A stretch of 64,000 bases of DNA, taken from contig NZ_JAQQTD010000001.1 in the NCBI RefSeq assembly GCF_028561755.1, forward strand, positions 310,001 to 374,000. The letters run 5' to 3'. The DNA comes from Altibacter sp. HG106 (lineage in GTDB: Bacteria > Bacteroidota > Bacteroidia > Flavobacteriales > Flavobacteriaceae). Positions 9,119-18,893 of the stretch are shown here, in pieces. Under the pieces are notes generated by a model that worked only from the letters and a program-made list of their open reading frames with translations, did no database searches and was not told where the DNA came from. Numbering within the stretch: position 1 is the first letter of the stretch; each line of letters opens with the position of its first letter. The position numbers and the translations under genes are program-made.

Positions 9119-10387
9119 ATGAACACCAAAGCAATCTCAATTATCTTAGGGGGCGGACAAGGAAGTAGACTTTATCCATTAACGGCAACTCGGTCAAAAC
9201 CCGCGGTACCTATTGCGGGAAAATATCGACTGGTGGATATCCCCATCTCTAACTGCCTCAATTCTGATATCAAACGGATGTTCGTGCTCACCCAGTTCAA
9301 TTCAGCTTCGCTTAACAAACATATCAAACACACCTATCAATTCAGTTATTTTAGTCATGCCTTTGTAGATGTGCTCGCAGCAGAACAAACCCCCGAGAAT
9401 AAGGGATGGTTCCAAGGAACGGCCGATGCTGTACGTCAAAGTCTGCACCATTTTAAAAACTACGAGTCCGAGTACATACTGATCCTCTCTGGAGATCAAC
9501 TCTATCATATGGACTTCAACAAAATGATCCAAGCGCACGAAGCTAGCGGGGCCGAACTGAGCATTGCTACCCTTCCCGTAGACGAAAAGGCAGCCACTTC
9601 GTTTGGAATTCTAAAGGCAAATGACAAACAATGGATCGAAAAATTTATTGAAAAACCAGATAACTCGCTATTGCCGGAGTGGACTTCGGAAGTAAGCGAG
9701 GAAATGAAGCAGCAAGATCGTCATTACTTAGCCTCCATGGGAATCTATCTCTTCAACAAACAGCTCCTGATTGATGTATTGGATGCTTCGGATGCAGATG
9801 ACTTCGGAAAGGCGATCATTCCGAAGTGCGTTAAAGAAAATAAAGTATTGAGTTATGAGTACACAGGCTACTGGACAGATATAGGAAACATTGATTATTT
9901 CTTTGAAGCCAACCTTGACCTCACCCGAACGGTCCCTCAATTTAACCTGTTCGACAATAAAAATTCAATTTACACGCGCCCAAGGGTGCTGCCGCCTACC
10001 AAAATGTCGGGTACCCAAACAGAGCACTCACTAATCGCTGAAGGAAGTATCATTGAAGCCGCGCGGATTGAAGATGCGATCATTGGCGTTCGCTCTCGAA
10101 TAGGCAAACAAACCGTGATCAAGCGCTCGTACGTAATGGGGAATAATCGTTTTGAAAATCAAAAAAGCCTGGCGGACTGTGAAGCCAAGGGGATCCCAAA
10201 AATGGGAGTGGGCGACCACTGCCACATCGAAAACTGCATCATCGATAAAAATGCGCGTGTGGGAAATAACGTTTCCATTATCGGCACCCATGACAAGGGA
10301 GAACAGGAAACCAAGTCGTATGTGATCAAAGAAGGGATCGTCGTCATCAAGAATGGAGCGGTCATTCCTGATGGTACCAGCATTTAA
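9119..10387 (+). CDS. glgC: Glucose-1-phosphate adenylyltransferase
   Basis: Makes ADP-glucose from glucose-1-phosphate and ATP, the committed step of glycogen synthesis. Seen: the nucleotidyltransferase loop LGGGQGSRLYPLTATRSKP at residues 9-27; KYRLVDIPISNCLNSD; the catalytic Asp in ILILSGDQLYHMD (~120-132); and EKPDN (sugar-phosphate binding). The C-terminal left-handed beta-helix region with hexapeptide character (IIGVRSRIG, NARVGNNVSIIG) completes the fold. 422 residues matches bacterial GlgC. Second gene of the glgA-glgC operon. Confidence 0.96.
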   Translation: MNTKAISIILGGGQGSRLYPLTATRSKPAVPIAGKYRLVDIPISNCLNSDIKRMFVLTQFNSASLNKHIKHTYQFSYFSHAFVDVLAAEQTPENKGWFQGTADAVRQSLHHFKNYESEYILILSGDQLYHMDFNKMIQAHEASGAELSIATLPVDEKAATSFGILKANDKQWIEKFIEKPDNSLLPEWTSEVSEEMKQQDRHYLASMGIYLFNKQLLIDVLDASDADDFGKAIIPKCVKENKVLSYEYTGYWTDIGNIDYFFEANLDLTRTVPQFNLFDNKNSIYTRPRVLPPTKMSGTQTEHSLIAEGSIIEAARIEDAIIGVRSRIGKQTVIKRSYVMGNNRFENQKSLADCEAKGIPKMGVGDHCHIENCIIDKNARVGNNVSIIGTHDKGEQETKSYVIKEGIVVIKNGAVIPDGTSI

Positions 10388-10483
10388 CTAGCTTTGAATT
10401 GTAAGGGATAAGTGGTAGTTTTGTAATCCTTCGGAAAAACTCCCCCGCTTTTGTAACATACGAAGGAACTAAAAAATATCCCT

Positions 10484-12883
10484 ATGAAATCAGTATTGCT
10501 TAGCTGCCTGCTTTTGGTGACTACCCTCCTTTTTGGACAATTCGAACAAGAAGTCTATCAACGTGCGAAAATTCATTACAACACCCCTCAAGATCTAATA
10601 GCTATAGCGTCTTTAGGAGTCCCTATGGAGCACGGAATCCATAAAAAGAATCATTTTTTCATTTCGGAATTCTCCGTTTCCGAAGTAGCCAAAATCAGAA
10701 ATGCAGGCTTTCAGGTAGACATCTTGATTGAAGATGCCAAAGCCCATTTCTTGGCCCAAAACCGACTGAATCTTCCCCCTTCCAAAAACCCAACCTGCAC
10801 TGGCGGTGGAACGATTGATTATGCCACCCCAACTAATTTTGAATTGGGTTCCATGGGTGGGTATCTAACCTATCAGGAATTACTAGATGAGTTGGATGAA
10901 ATGCACGCGCTATACCCAAATTTAATAACGGAATCCTCCAATATTAGCACCTTTTTGACAGAAGGACAACCGGATGCTTCGACCACACCCCCTATTGGTG
11001 GCAACGGTATTAAGTGGGTAAAAATTAGCGACAACCCTACCTCTACTTCCGAAGGAGAACCCCAAGTACTCTACACGGCGATCCATCACGCGAGAGAACC
11101 TGCCTCGCTCTCACAGCTCGTTTTCTACATGTGGTATCTCCTAGAGAATTATGATAGTGATCCGGAAATCGCCGCGCTACTCGACAATACCGAACTTTAT
11201 TTCGTTCCTGTAATCAATCCGGATGGGTATCTCTACAACGAGAAAACCAACCCTTCAGGAGGGGGCTTTTGGAGAAAAAACAGAAATAACGGAAATGGTG
11301 TAGACAACAATCGAAACTACGAGTATTTTATTGATGGAGATCCTAGTAATGGGATGTGGGGTGGTGAAGGTTCTTCTGGGAATCCAAGTAGTGAAACCTA
11401 TCGAGGAACGGCGCCTTTTTCTGAAGTGGAAAATCAAGCCATGAAATGGTTTGCTGAAAATCATAATTTCGTGGTGAATTTAAATGCGCATACTTCTGGG
11501 GATTTGTTGTTGTATCCTCATGGATACACCAGCAATCAACCCACCGTAGATGATCCTATTTTTAAAGCAATTTCTGCTGAAATGGTCTCTCAAAATGGGT
11601 TTGCCAATATTTTATCTTCTGAATTATATCCTGCCGCCGGAGATAGCGATGATTTTTTCTACGGAACCGTAGGAACCCACGATAAGATTTTTGCGATGAC
11701 TCCGGAAATTGGCCCTTCATTCTGGCCTCCCAGCAGCCAAATTGAAGGCATTTGTAAAGACATGATGTATATGAATCTCACAGCCGCCCGAGTGTCTGGC
11801 AACTATGCGCAACTCGATGATACCGCACCCCAATACACAGGAGATCAGCCTACGGCTACGGCTAGTTTTGACATCAAACGACTAGGCCTTAGTGGTGATG
11901 GTGATTTCACCGTGCGTATCGAAGCCGTTTCTGGAAATATTAGCGCTGTAGGGAGCCCTGTTTCCTTCAACGCTCTAGATATCCTTGAGGAAGATTCTGG
12001 CGCCATCTCCTACACGCTTAGCCCGGGCACACAAAGTAATGACCTTGTAAGCTATCGACTTATTGTTGCGAATGGTGCTTATGAAACGTCTCAGCTTATC
12101 GAAAAACGATTCGGAGCACTTTCTGCCATATTCGAAGATGCCGGAAATAGCACTAGCGATAACTTTGATAATAACGGGTGGGGCGTAACGACGGCAGAAT
12201 TTGTGTCGGCTCCCAGCAGTATCACCGATTCTCCTTCCGGAAATTACCCGAATGATACCAATGAGACGATCGCCCTAAGCGACCCCATCGATCTTACGGA
12301 TGCGCTCGGTGCCAATGTGACGTTTTATGCCAAATGGGAAATCGAGAATAATTTTGATTATGTGCAAGTAGAAGTGTCAACCAATAATGGCAGCACCTGG
12401 ATTCCCCAATGCGGAAAATTTACCAATCCCGGAAGCAACAACGGTTCACAGCCAACCGGAGAACCCCTGTACGATGGTACGCAAGACGAGTGGGTTCTAG
12501 AGGAAATTGATTTGAGTGAGTATTTGGGAGAAAATGTACTGATCCGTTTTCAGTTACGCTCAGATGGCGGTGTTCGAGGGGATGGATTTTACTTTGACGA
12601 TCTCACGGTAAACCTTGTTGAGGACAGTATCTTAAGCGCTTCGGAAGTAGCGGCCACAGCCTTTAGCATTTATCCCAATCCGGTACATGATCTACTACAC
12701 ATAGTAACACCACAAACCGATTACAACATCGCTATTTATACCCTTCAGGGACAATTGGTACAAGAACGCAACGGTCTTTCAGGCAGTACGGAGATTGCAA
12801 CCGCGGCGCTCTCGCAAGGGGTTTATGTGGCGGTTATCTCTTCAGAAACCACCCGCCAGTCCTTTAAGCTAGTCAAGCAATAA
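10484..12883 (+). CDS. Secreted M14 zinc carboxypeptidase with T9SS sorting domain
   Basis: 799-residue secreted metallopeptidase. Signal peptide ~1-19 (LLFGQ). The M14 domain shows zinc ligands His and Glu in HHAREPASLSQ, substrate-binding NPDGY and NRNYEYF, the third zinc ligand His in NLNAHTSGDLLLYP, and the catalytic Glu in MTPEIGPSFW. It is followed by a non-catalytic region and a MAM/jelly-roll-like stretch (about 560-710, with WIPQCGKF and GDGFYFDDLTV). The last ~75 residues form a T9SS type A sorting domain beginning FSIYPNPVHDLLHI. Single-gene unit closed by a strong terminator. Role: extracellular peptide degradation. Confidence 0.93.
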   Translation: MKSVLLSCLLLVTTLLFGQFEQEVYQRAKIHYNTPQDLIAIASLGVPMEHGIHKKNHFFISEFSVSEVAKIRNAGFQVDILIEDAKAHFLAQNRLNLPPSKNPTCTGGGTIDYATPTNFELGSMGGYLTYQELLDELDEMHALYPNLITESSNISTFLTEGQPDASTTPPIGGNGIKWVKISDNPTSTSEGEPQVLYTAIHHAREPASLSQLVFYMWYLLENYDSDPEIAALLDNTELYFVPVINPDGYLYNEKTNPSGGGFWRKNRNNGNGVDNNRNYEYFIDGDPSNGMWGGEGSSGNPSSETYRGTAPFSEVENQAMKWFAENHNFVVNLNAHTSGDLLLYPHGYTSNQPTVDDPIFKAISAEMVSQNGFANILSSELYPAAGDSDDFFYGTVGTHDKIFAMTPEIGPSFWPPSSQIEGICKDMMYMNLTAARVSGNYAQLDDTAPQYTGDQPTATASFDIKRLGLSGDGDFTVRIEAVSGNISAVGSPVSFNALDILEEDSGAISYTLSPGTQSNDLVSYRLIVANGAYETSQLIEKRFGALSAIFEDAGNSTSDNFDNNGWGVTTAEFVSAPSSITDSPSGNYPNDTNETIALSDPIDLTDALGANVTFYAKWEIENNFDYVQVEVSTNNGSTWIPQCGKFTNPGSNNGSQPTGEPLYDGTQDEWVLEEIDLSEYLGENVLIRFQLRSDGGVRGDGFYFDDLTVNLVEDSILSASEVAATAFSIYPNPVHDLLHIVTPQTDYNIAIYTLQGQLVQERNGLSGSTEIATAALSQGVYVAVISSETTRQSFKLVKQ

Positions 12884-12907
12884 AAAACTGAAGATGAACA
12901 AACTGAC

Positions 12908-12937
12908 AAAATGGAGCCTGACAAACGGCTCCATTTT
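12908..12937 (+). terminator. Rho-independent terminator after the M14 peptidase
   Basis: Perfect 11-bp stem AAAATGGAGCC/GGCTCCATTTT with an 8-base loop. Confidence 0.88.
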
Positions 12938-12999
12938 GCATTATTAGAGATTATAACTCAATATTTTTCGCTATTTTGTAAAGCCGAAAAAAAACACAG

Positions 13000-14781
13000 A
13001 TGACAGACGTTAAACGACTCTTTGACTTTCCATACTACCAGTTAGAACAGTTCCCTCAAGAAGAATCTTTAGTTACAAAAAAGAACGGAGTTTGGGAAAA
13101 AACTTCCACTCAAGAATACATTGATCAAGCGAATGCCATGAGTCGTGGACTCATTCAGATGGGGGTTCAACCCAATGATAAGGTTGCTATCATTTCCATG
13201 ACCAATAGAACCGAATGGAATATATGCGATATCGCAATCCTTCAAACCGGAGCGCAAGACGTACCCATCTACCCTACCATTTCAGAAGATGAATACGAAT
13301 ACGTGCTCAATCATAGCGAGTCGAAATTCGTATTCGTATCCTGCACTGAAGTCTTAGAAAAAATAAATAAGATTAAAGCCAATGTGCCTTCTTTACAAGA
13401 GGTGTATTGTTTTGATGAGATCGACACTTGCAAAAATTGGCAAGAGGTGATCGCTTTAGGAAACGAGCATGCGACACTGCAAACGGAAGTCGATAAGCGG
13501 AAAGCCGCTATAGAAGAAGATGATCTGGCCACCTTAATCTATACGTCCGGAACAACGGGACGTCCTAAAGGGGTGATGCTGAGTCATAAGAATATTGCTT
13601 CTAATGCGAAATATAGTGCCGAACGACTGCCTATTGATAAAGGAAACACAAAGGCACTGAGCTTTTTACCAGTCTGTCATATCTACGAACGAATGTTACT
13701 GTACATGTATCAATACTGCGGAGTAAGCATTCATTTCGCCGAAAGCCTCGAAACTATCAGCGATAACCTTAAAGAGGTGAAACCAGAAGTGATGACGGCC
13801 GTTCCTAGGCTCTTAGAAAAAGTATATGATAAAATCTACGCCAAAGGAGGCGACCTTACCGGTGTCAAGAAAAAACTTTTCTTCTGGGCGATTGAACTCG
13901 GACTCGAATACGAACCCTACGGACAAAACGGCTGGTGGTACGAAACAAAATTGAGTCTGGCTCGCAAACTTATTTTTAGTAAGTGGCAGGAGGCCTTAGG
14001 AGGTAATCTCAAAGCGATCGCTTCAGGGAGTGCCGCCTTGCAACCTCGACTGGCGCGTGTCTTTAACGCGGCAGAGATTCCCGTGATGGAAGGATATGGT
14101 CTCACGGAAACATCACCAGTGGTAAGCGTCAATGATATGCGTGATGGCGGGTTCAAAATTGGAACTGTCGGAAAACCGATCCGTGAAACAGAAGTTAAGA
14201 TTGCCGAGGACGGAGAAATTCTTATCAAAGGCCCCCAAGTTATGATGGGCTACTACAAAGACCAGGAAAAAACAGACGAAGTGTTGAAGAACGGATATTT
14301 CCATACCGGAGATATCGGGGAAGTTGATAGCGATGGTTTCTTGAAGATTACCGATCGTAAAAAAGAAATGTTCAAAACGAGCGGCGGAAAGTACGTCGCG
14401 CCTCAGCTTATCGAAAACGCCATGAAGCAGTCGCGCTTTATTGAGCAAATTATGGTCGTTGGTGAAGGTGAAAAAATGCCGGCCGCCCTTATTCAACCGA
14501 ACTTTGAATTTATTCAAGAATGGAGTCAGCGCAAAAACAAAGGTCTTTCAAAAGACCCCAAAGAACTCATTAAGGATCAAACGCTTATTGATCGTATTCA
14601 AAAAGAAGTAGACCAATACAATGAGCGCTTCGGAAAGTGGGAAAAGATTAAAAAATTCGAACTTACACCAGATATATGGAGTATTGAGGAAGGACATCTC
14701 ACGCCTACCATGAAACTGAAACGTAGAATCGTTAAAGAAAAATATCACGATCTGTACGAGCGATTGTACGATCGCAGTTAA
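13000..14781 (+). CDS. Long-chain fatty acid--CoA ligase (AMP-binding)
   Basis: Activates long-chain fatty acids to acyl-CoA through an acyl-AMP. Adenylate-forming enzyme of 593 residues with the P-loop LIYTSGTTGRPKGVMLSH at about 178-195; the second core motif MEGYGLTETSPV near 365; YFHTGDIGEVDSDGFLKITD; and the hinge and catalytic-lysine end (LTPTMKLKRRIV). Length and motif spacing match FadD15-like ligases common in Bacteroidota. It lies four kilobases upstream of the beta-oxidation operon on the same strand but is not in it. Functionally it would supply that pathway or phospholipid recycling. Confidence 0.93.
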   Translation: MTDVKRLFDFPYYQLEQFPQEESLVTKKNGVWEKTSTQEYIDQANAMSRGLIQMGVQPNDKVAIISMTNRTEWNICDIAILQTGAQDVPIYPTISEDEYEYVLNHSESKFVFVSCTEVLEKINKIKANVPSLQEVYCFDEIDTCKNWQEVIALGNEHATLQTEVDKRKAAIEEDDLATLIYTSGTTGRPKGVMLSHKNIASNAKYSAERLPIDKGNTKALSFLPVCHIYERMLLYMYQYCGVSIHFAESLETISDNLKEVKPEVMTAVPRLLEKVYDKIYAKGGDLTGVKKKLFFWAIELGLEYEPYGQNGWWYETKLSLARKLIFSKWQEALGGNLKAIASGSAALQPRLARVFNAAEIPVMEGYGLTETSPVVSVNDMRDGGFKIGTVGKPIRETEVKIAEDGEILIKGPQVMMGYYKDQEKTDEVLKNGYFHTGDIGEVDSDGFLKITDRKKEMFKTSGGKYVAPQLIENAMKQSRFIEQIMVVGEGEKMPAALIQPNFEFIQEWSQRKNKGLSKDPKELIKDQTLIDRIQKEVDQYNERFGKWEKIKKFELTPDIWSIEEGHLTPTMKLKRRIVKEKYHDLYERLYDRS

Positions 14782-14798
14782 TCGCAAAACAAAACCCT

Positions 14799-17348
14799 AT
14801 GAAAACCAAACGACAACGCTCCCTACTACTTATTTCCATCGGACTGTTGTTCGGTTTCTATGGACTGTATAGCATATTTCCTACCGCTGGTTCTGAGGAA
14901 TCACCAACACAAGAGGCATTACTAAAGCAATATCCGGGCGAGTGGTTTTACAATCAACGTGCCTACCCTAACAATTTTATAAGCCGGGAAGCCATGGCAA
15001 AAGCGGAAACTCAGGTGCAATCCATCCTGGCGGAACGTGACATATCTGGTGGAGCGTGGACGTTAGCGGGTCCTTTAAACACCGGTGGACGTATTACCGA
15101 TGTGGCAATTTCACCCGATAGTGATGACGTACTGTACGTGGGTATCGCTACTGGCGGTATTTTTAAAACGACCGATGGCGGCACGAATTGGACCCCCATC
15201 TTCGATGATATGTCAAAGTATTCCATAGGAGATCTAGCCATTGCGCCTTCCAATGCAGAAATTATCTACGCGGGAACTGGGGAAGCAAACGCCAGTGCCA
15301 ATTCAGGAGCATTTTTTGGTGATGGTGTCTATCGTTCTAATAATAGTGGTGCGGATTGGTTGTATTTGGGGCCGGATGGAACAGATCATATTGGTCGTAT
15401 CGCCGTAGATGTAAATGATCCCAATCGTATTTTTGTAGCCGCCACAGGAAGGTTGTATGGCTACAATGACGAACGTGGTATTTATCGCAGCACAAATGGA
15501 GGCGATGATTGGGACAAGGTGCTATTTGTCACCGATTCTACAGCGGCTATTGATGTCGCCATACACCCCGGAAATCCAGATATTGTATTAGCGGCCATGT
15601 GGGAACGCACTCGTAAACCCTGGCAACGAGATTACGGCGGAGTGACTTCCGCAATTCATCGCTCTACGGATGGCGGCGATACTTGGACCCAGCTGGGAGC
15701 TGCCAATGGGTTGCCGGCACCTGATACCGAAACTGGAAGAATTGGTTTTGAATTTTCACAATCTGATCCAGATATCGTGTATGCCCGCTACACCACCGAT
15801 GAGATTACAAATGAATTCAATGGTCTTTACAAATCTACCGATGGTGGACAGAATTGGACCCTGGTAACGCTAAATGATCTGTTTGGTATTGATGCTTCTT
15901 TTGGCTGGTACTTCGGAAACCTCCGCGTGAACCCAAATGATCCAGACGATGTGTTCGTCTTGGGACAATCACTCGCACGAACCTTCAATGGTGGTGGCAG
16001 CTGGAACGCTGTAAACGGAATGCATGTTGATCATCACGCCATCGAATTTTCACGCAACAATCCCAACTTCATCTTAGCTGGAAATGACGGAGGCGCCTAT
16101 GTTTCCACCAATGGTGGAAGCAGTTGGAATAAATTTGTCAATCTTCCAATTACACAGTTCTACAATATTGAAGTCGATTTTCTAGAACCTCAAAATCTGT
16201 ACGGAGGAACCCAGGACAATAATACGATTAGAACTACAACCGGCGGTTTGAACGATTGGAATTCCATTTGGGGAGGCGATGGTTTTCACGTAGTGGTAGA
16301 CTATAGTGATAACAATTTTATCTATGTAGAATCGCAATACGGGAATCTCGGAAAATCTTCCAACGGGGGTGCTACCTTTCAAAATGCTACGAGCGGCATA
16401 AGCGGAAGCGACCGAAATAACTGGAACACCCCCATTGCCATTTCTCCCGTCAATCCCCAAACCATGTATTATGGTACACAACGTGTTTACAGCTCAGATC
16501 GAGCCAATTTCTGGACGGCTATTAGTCCGGATCTCACCGATGGTCAACATCCCAGCGGGTCTCTCGTGTACGGAACACTAACCACCATCGCCGCTTCTTA
16601 TTTAACAGAGGATGTTATATACGTGGGAAGTGATGATGGCAACGTTCAAGTGACCTTTGATGGCGGAACTACCTGGGAAAATATCAGCGACGGACTCCCC
16701 GATCGCTATGTAACTTCGGTGGCCATTTCTCCTACAGACGATGAGACGGCCTATGTGACGCTTTCGGGTTTCCGAGAAAACGATCAAGCCGCACATGTTT
16801 TTAAAACGATTGACGCAGGGCAAAATTGGACAAATATTTCCGGAAACCTACCCGCAATACCGGTAAATGATATTGTGCTATTTCCCGAAGATAATCTACT
16901 CATCATCGCTACCGATCTCAACGTTTGGTATTCAAACAACGAAGGGGCTAGTTGGACCATCCTAGGGGATAATCTGCCGTTAACGATGACAAGAGATCTA
17001 AAAATTCACGAACCTACCAACACCCTCTACGCTGGAACTTTCGGTAGGTCAATTCACAGCTACGACTTAGATGATCTGGTATTTGACACAGCTGACAATC
17101 AACAATCGAATGCACTAGTACTATACCCTAATCCGGCCCACGATCGTGTTCAGATAGTGCATCCTTTTTCCGAAACGGTAACCGTCACCTTATTTGGAAT
17201 GCAGGGAAATCGAACCGCTGTATTGTATGAAGGGGCTGTAACTACAGGCACAATTGAGCTAGAACTGGAAGGTATTGCTTCCGGTATTTACTTTGTGGAA
17301 TGTTCATCAGGTTCCGCAAAAATTACGAGGAAATTAATCATTCGATAA
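14799..17348 (+). CDS. Secreted VPS10/BNR-type beta-propeller protein with T9SS sorting domain
   Basis: 849 residues. Starts with a membrane/signal segment (~7-25). The body consists of repeated Asp-box-like elements of the form STDGGxxW or TTDGGTNW, at intervals from ~residue 120 to 640, typical of sortilin/BNR beta-propellers. The last ~80 residues are a T9SS type A sorting domain (LVLYPNPAHDRVQI to RKLIIR). No glycosidase active site is recognisable, so 'glycosyl hydrolase' labels often given to this family are not supported. Paralogous in architecture to the 1069-residue protein at 39.7 kb. It follows the acyl-CoA ligase by 17 bases and may be co-transcribed. Confidence 0.88.
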   Translation: MKTKRQRSLLLISIGLLFGFYGLYSIFPTAGSEESPTQEALLKQYPGEWFYNQRAYPNNFISREAMAKAETQVQSILAERDISGGAWTLAGPLNTGGRITDVAISPDSDDVLYVGIATGGIFKTTDGGTNWTPIFDDMSKYSIGDLAIAPSNAEIIYAGTGEANASANSGAFFGDGVYRSNNSGADWLYLGPDGTDHIGRIAVDVNDPNRIFVAATGRLYGYNDERGIYRSTNGGDDWDKVLFVTDSTAAIDVAIHPGNPDIVLAAMWERTRKPWQRDYGGVTSAIHRSTDGGDTWTQLGAANGLPAPDTETGRIGFEFSQSDPDIVYARYTTDEITNEFNGLYKSTDGGQNWTLVTLNDLFGIDASFGWYFGNLRVNPNDPDDVFVLGQSLARTFNGGGSWNAVNGMHVDHHAIEFSRNNPNFILAGNDGGAYVSTNGGSSWNKFVNLPITQFYNIEVDFLEPQNLYGGTQDNNTIRTTTGGLNDWNSIWGGDGFHVVVDYSDNNFIYVESQYGNLGKSSNGGATFQNATSGISGSDRNNWNTPIAISPVNPQTMYYGTQRVYSSDRANFWTAISPDLTDGQHPSGSLVYGTLTTIAASYLTEDVIYVGSDDGNVQVTFDGGTTWENISDGLPDRYVTSVAISPTDDETAYVTLSGFRENDQAAHVFKTIDAGQNWTNISGNLPAIPVNDIVLFPEDNLLIIATDLNVWYSNNEGASWTILGDNLPLTMTRDLKIHEPTNTLYAGTFGRSIHSYDLDDLVFDTADNQQSNALVLYPNPAHDRVQIVHPFSETVTVTLFGMQGNRTAVLYEGAVTTGTIELELEGIASGIYFVECSSGSAKITRKLIIR

Positions 17349-17411
17349 GAAAGGCCTACAAAAATAGTTTCATGAATATATCCCGTATCAATTATCCTTG
17401 TAGGTTTCAGA

Positions 17412-18323
17412 ATGAATAAGAAAATGAAACCTTCTCCTCGAAACTCACAGGAACGTATTCGGAAATTTAAAATAAGTGACCTTCCCGCGCTTTTAATCGC
17501 CACGTATAAGCAATGGATGGAAAAAGAACCGTTCCAATTGAGTGCGATCGTGGCCTATTACGCCATTCTTTCATTACCCGCCTTGATCGTTCTTATCCTG
17601 AACATCGTAGGAGGCATCTGGGGGAGAGAGATTGTACAAGGGGAAATTCTAGATGAGATTACCAAGGCTTTGGGCCAGCAAACGGCAGAGTCCATCCGAC
17701 TCATGATGCTGGATCGTGGCGATGAAGAGACCTCGGTTTTCACCACCATAATCGGAATAGGAACCTTGCTTTACGGAGCAACAGGAGTATTTTATCAGCT
17801 ACAGTTCACCCTCGATAAAATCTGGAACGTGGACGAGGAAATTAGAGAAGGTTTATGGACCTTCTTAAAAAATAGAGCGAAAGCATTTGGGTTTATCTTA
17901 ATATTGGGATTCTTATTACTTACCAGTTTACTGATAACCGCCTTGTTAAGCACCTTCGTAAACCGACTTACCTTGTGGTTTGGCGACTGGGTGGAAGCCA
18001 TCTTCGCTGTAGATTTCATTATTTCCTTATTCTTTATTTATTTCCTATTCGCAGTGCTGTTTCGATTTTTACCAAGCAGAAGCATTGCTTGGAAAGCGGT
18101 GCGGTTAGGGGCGGCCATTACTTCCCTCCTATTTTTACTGGGGAAATACCTCTTAGCTTACTATTTTAAAACCATGGAACCCGGCTCTACCTATGGCGCT
18201 GCCGGAAGCATTATCCTGATCATGCTCTGGGTTTCTTACAGCAGCTTACTGCTATTTTTTGGCGCGCAATTTACCAAAGTGTATTCCGATCGCTATCTGG
18301 ACCAAACACCTAATTCGAAGTAA
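17412..18323 (+). CDS. YihY/BrkB-family inner-membrane protein
   Basis: 303 residues with about six hydrophobic segments and the family features: FQLSAIVAYYAILSLPALIV at the first membrane helix; a central helix pair followed by GATGVFYQLQFTLDKIWNV; and the C-terminal GAAGSIILIMLWVSYSSLLLF. The family (YihY/BrkB, once annotated ribonuclease BN) is an inner-membrane protein of unknown transport or envelope role; nothing here supports nuclease activity. The stretch between this gene and the MarR gene holds the operator and promoter of the next operon. Confidence 0.9.
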   Translation: MNKKMKPSPRNSQERIRKFKISDLPALLIATYKQWMEKEPFQLSAIVAYYAILSLPALIVLILNIVGGIWGREIVQGEILDEITKALGQQTAESIRLMMLDRGDEETSVFTTIIGIGTLLYGATGVFYQLQFTLDKIWNVDEEIREGLWTFLKNRAKAFGFILILGFLLLTSLLITALLSTFVNRLTLWFGDWVEAIFAVDFIISLFFIYFLFAVLFRFLPSRSIAWKAVRLGAAITSLLFLLGKYLLAYYFKTMEPGSTYGAAGSIILIMLWVSYSSLLLFFGAQFTKVYSDRYLDQTPNSK

Positions 18324-18389
18324 AAAAAGAGTGCGACATCAGGCGTTGACCGATAGCGGAAAACTACGATACGAATTTTACTTATTTAC

Positions 18390-18401
18390 TATGCATGCAT
18401 A
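18390..18401. promoter_or_regulatory. Palindromic operator candidate of the beta-oxidation operon
   Basis: TATGCATGCATA is a perfect 12-bp palindrome, 11 bases upstream of the -7 element where the -33 contact should be. Its position fits repression by the MarR-type protein encoded by the first gene of the operon. Confidence 0.5.
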
Positions 18402-18412
18402 ATATTTTTTTG

Positions 18413-18420
18413 TATATTTG
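18413..18420 (+). promoter_or_regulatory. -7 promoter element of the beta-oxidation operon
   Basis: TATATTTG matches TAnnTTTG exactly; 20 bases before the TTG start of the MarR gene. No TTG -33 element: that position is occupied by the palindrome. Confidence 0.65.
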
Positions 18421-18440
18421 AACTACCTAAAATCACATTC

Positions 18441-18890
18441 TTGAAAGAAAAAACAATAGATTATATGTTGCGGGCCACTTGGATGGCAGTTACCAAAATG
18501 TATAATGAGGAAGCCGGAAAGAAAGACAGTACTATGGCCACAGGGTTTGCGCTCATCAGTATCGATCCCGACGAAGGCACCCCTTCTACCGCCTTAGGCC
18601 CCAAAATGGGAATGGAAGCGACGAGTCTTTCAAGAACGCTGAAGAATATGGAAGAAAAAGGATTGATTGAACGAAAACCGAATCCATTAGATGGACGCGG
18701 CGTCTTGATTCATTTGACGCCCTTCGGAAAAGAAATGCGCGCCTTTTCAAAATCGGTTGTGTTGCGGTTTGACGAAGCGGTTTCCGAAGCGGTTTCCGAA
18801 GAAGACCTGAAAACCTTCAAACGGGTGGCTCACACCATCTTGGAATTGATCAATGCCAAAAAAATATATACCACTGAAAAAATAACATAA
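18441..18890 (+). CDS. MarR-family transcriptional regulator of the beta-oxidation operon
   Basis: 149-residue winged-helix regulator. Recognition region: TALGPKMGMEATSLSRTLKNMEEKGLIERK, in two adjacent parts (helix-turn-helix, then the wing with PLDGRGVLIHLT). The first start in frame is TTG, six codons upstream of an ATG; the TTG form preserves the family N-terminus MKEKTIDYMLRATW and lies at a sensible distance from the -7 element. It is the first gene of a four-gene fatty-acid degradation operon. By analogy it should repress the operon until an acyl-CoA binds; the palindrome at its promoter is the likely site. Confidence 0.88.
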   Translation: MKEKTIDYMLRATWMAVTKMYNEEAGKKDSTMATGFALISIDPDEGTPSTALGPKMGMEATSLSRTLKNMEEKGLIERKPNPLDGRGVLIHLTPFGKEMRAFSKSVVLRFDEAVSEAVSEEDLKTFKRVAHTILELINAKKIYTTEKIT

Positions 18891-18893
18891 CTC

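Noticed and set aside
17355-17404. CCTACAA / TTGTAGG inverted repeat between the propeller and BrkB genes as a terminator
   Set aside because: Arms are 36 bases apart, only 7 bp long, and the right arm is not followed by a proper T run (it runs into the start of the next gene).
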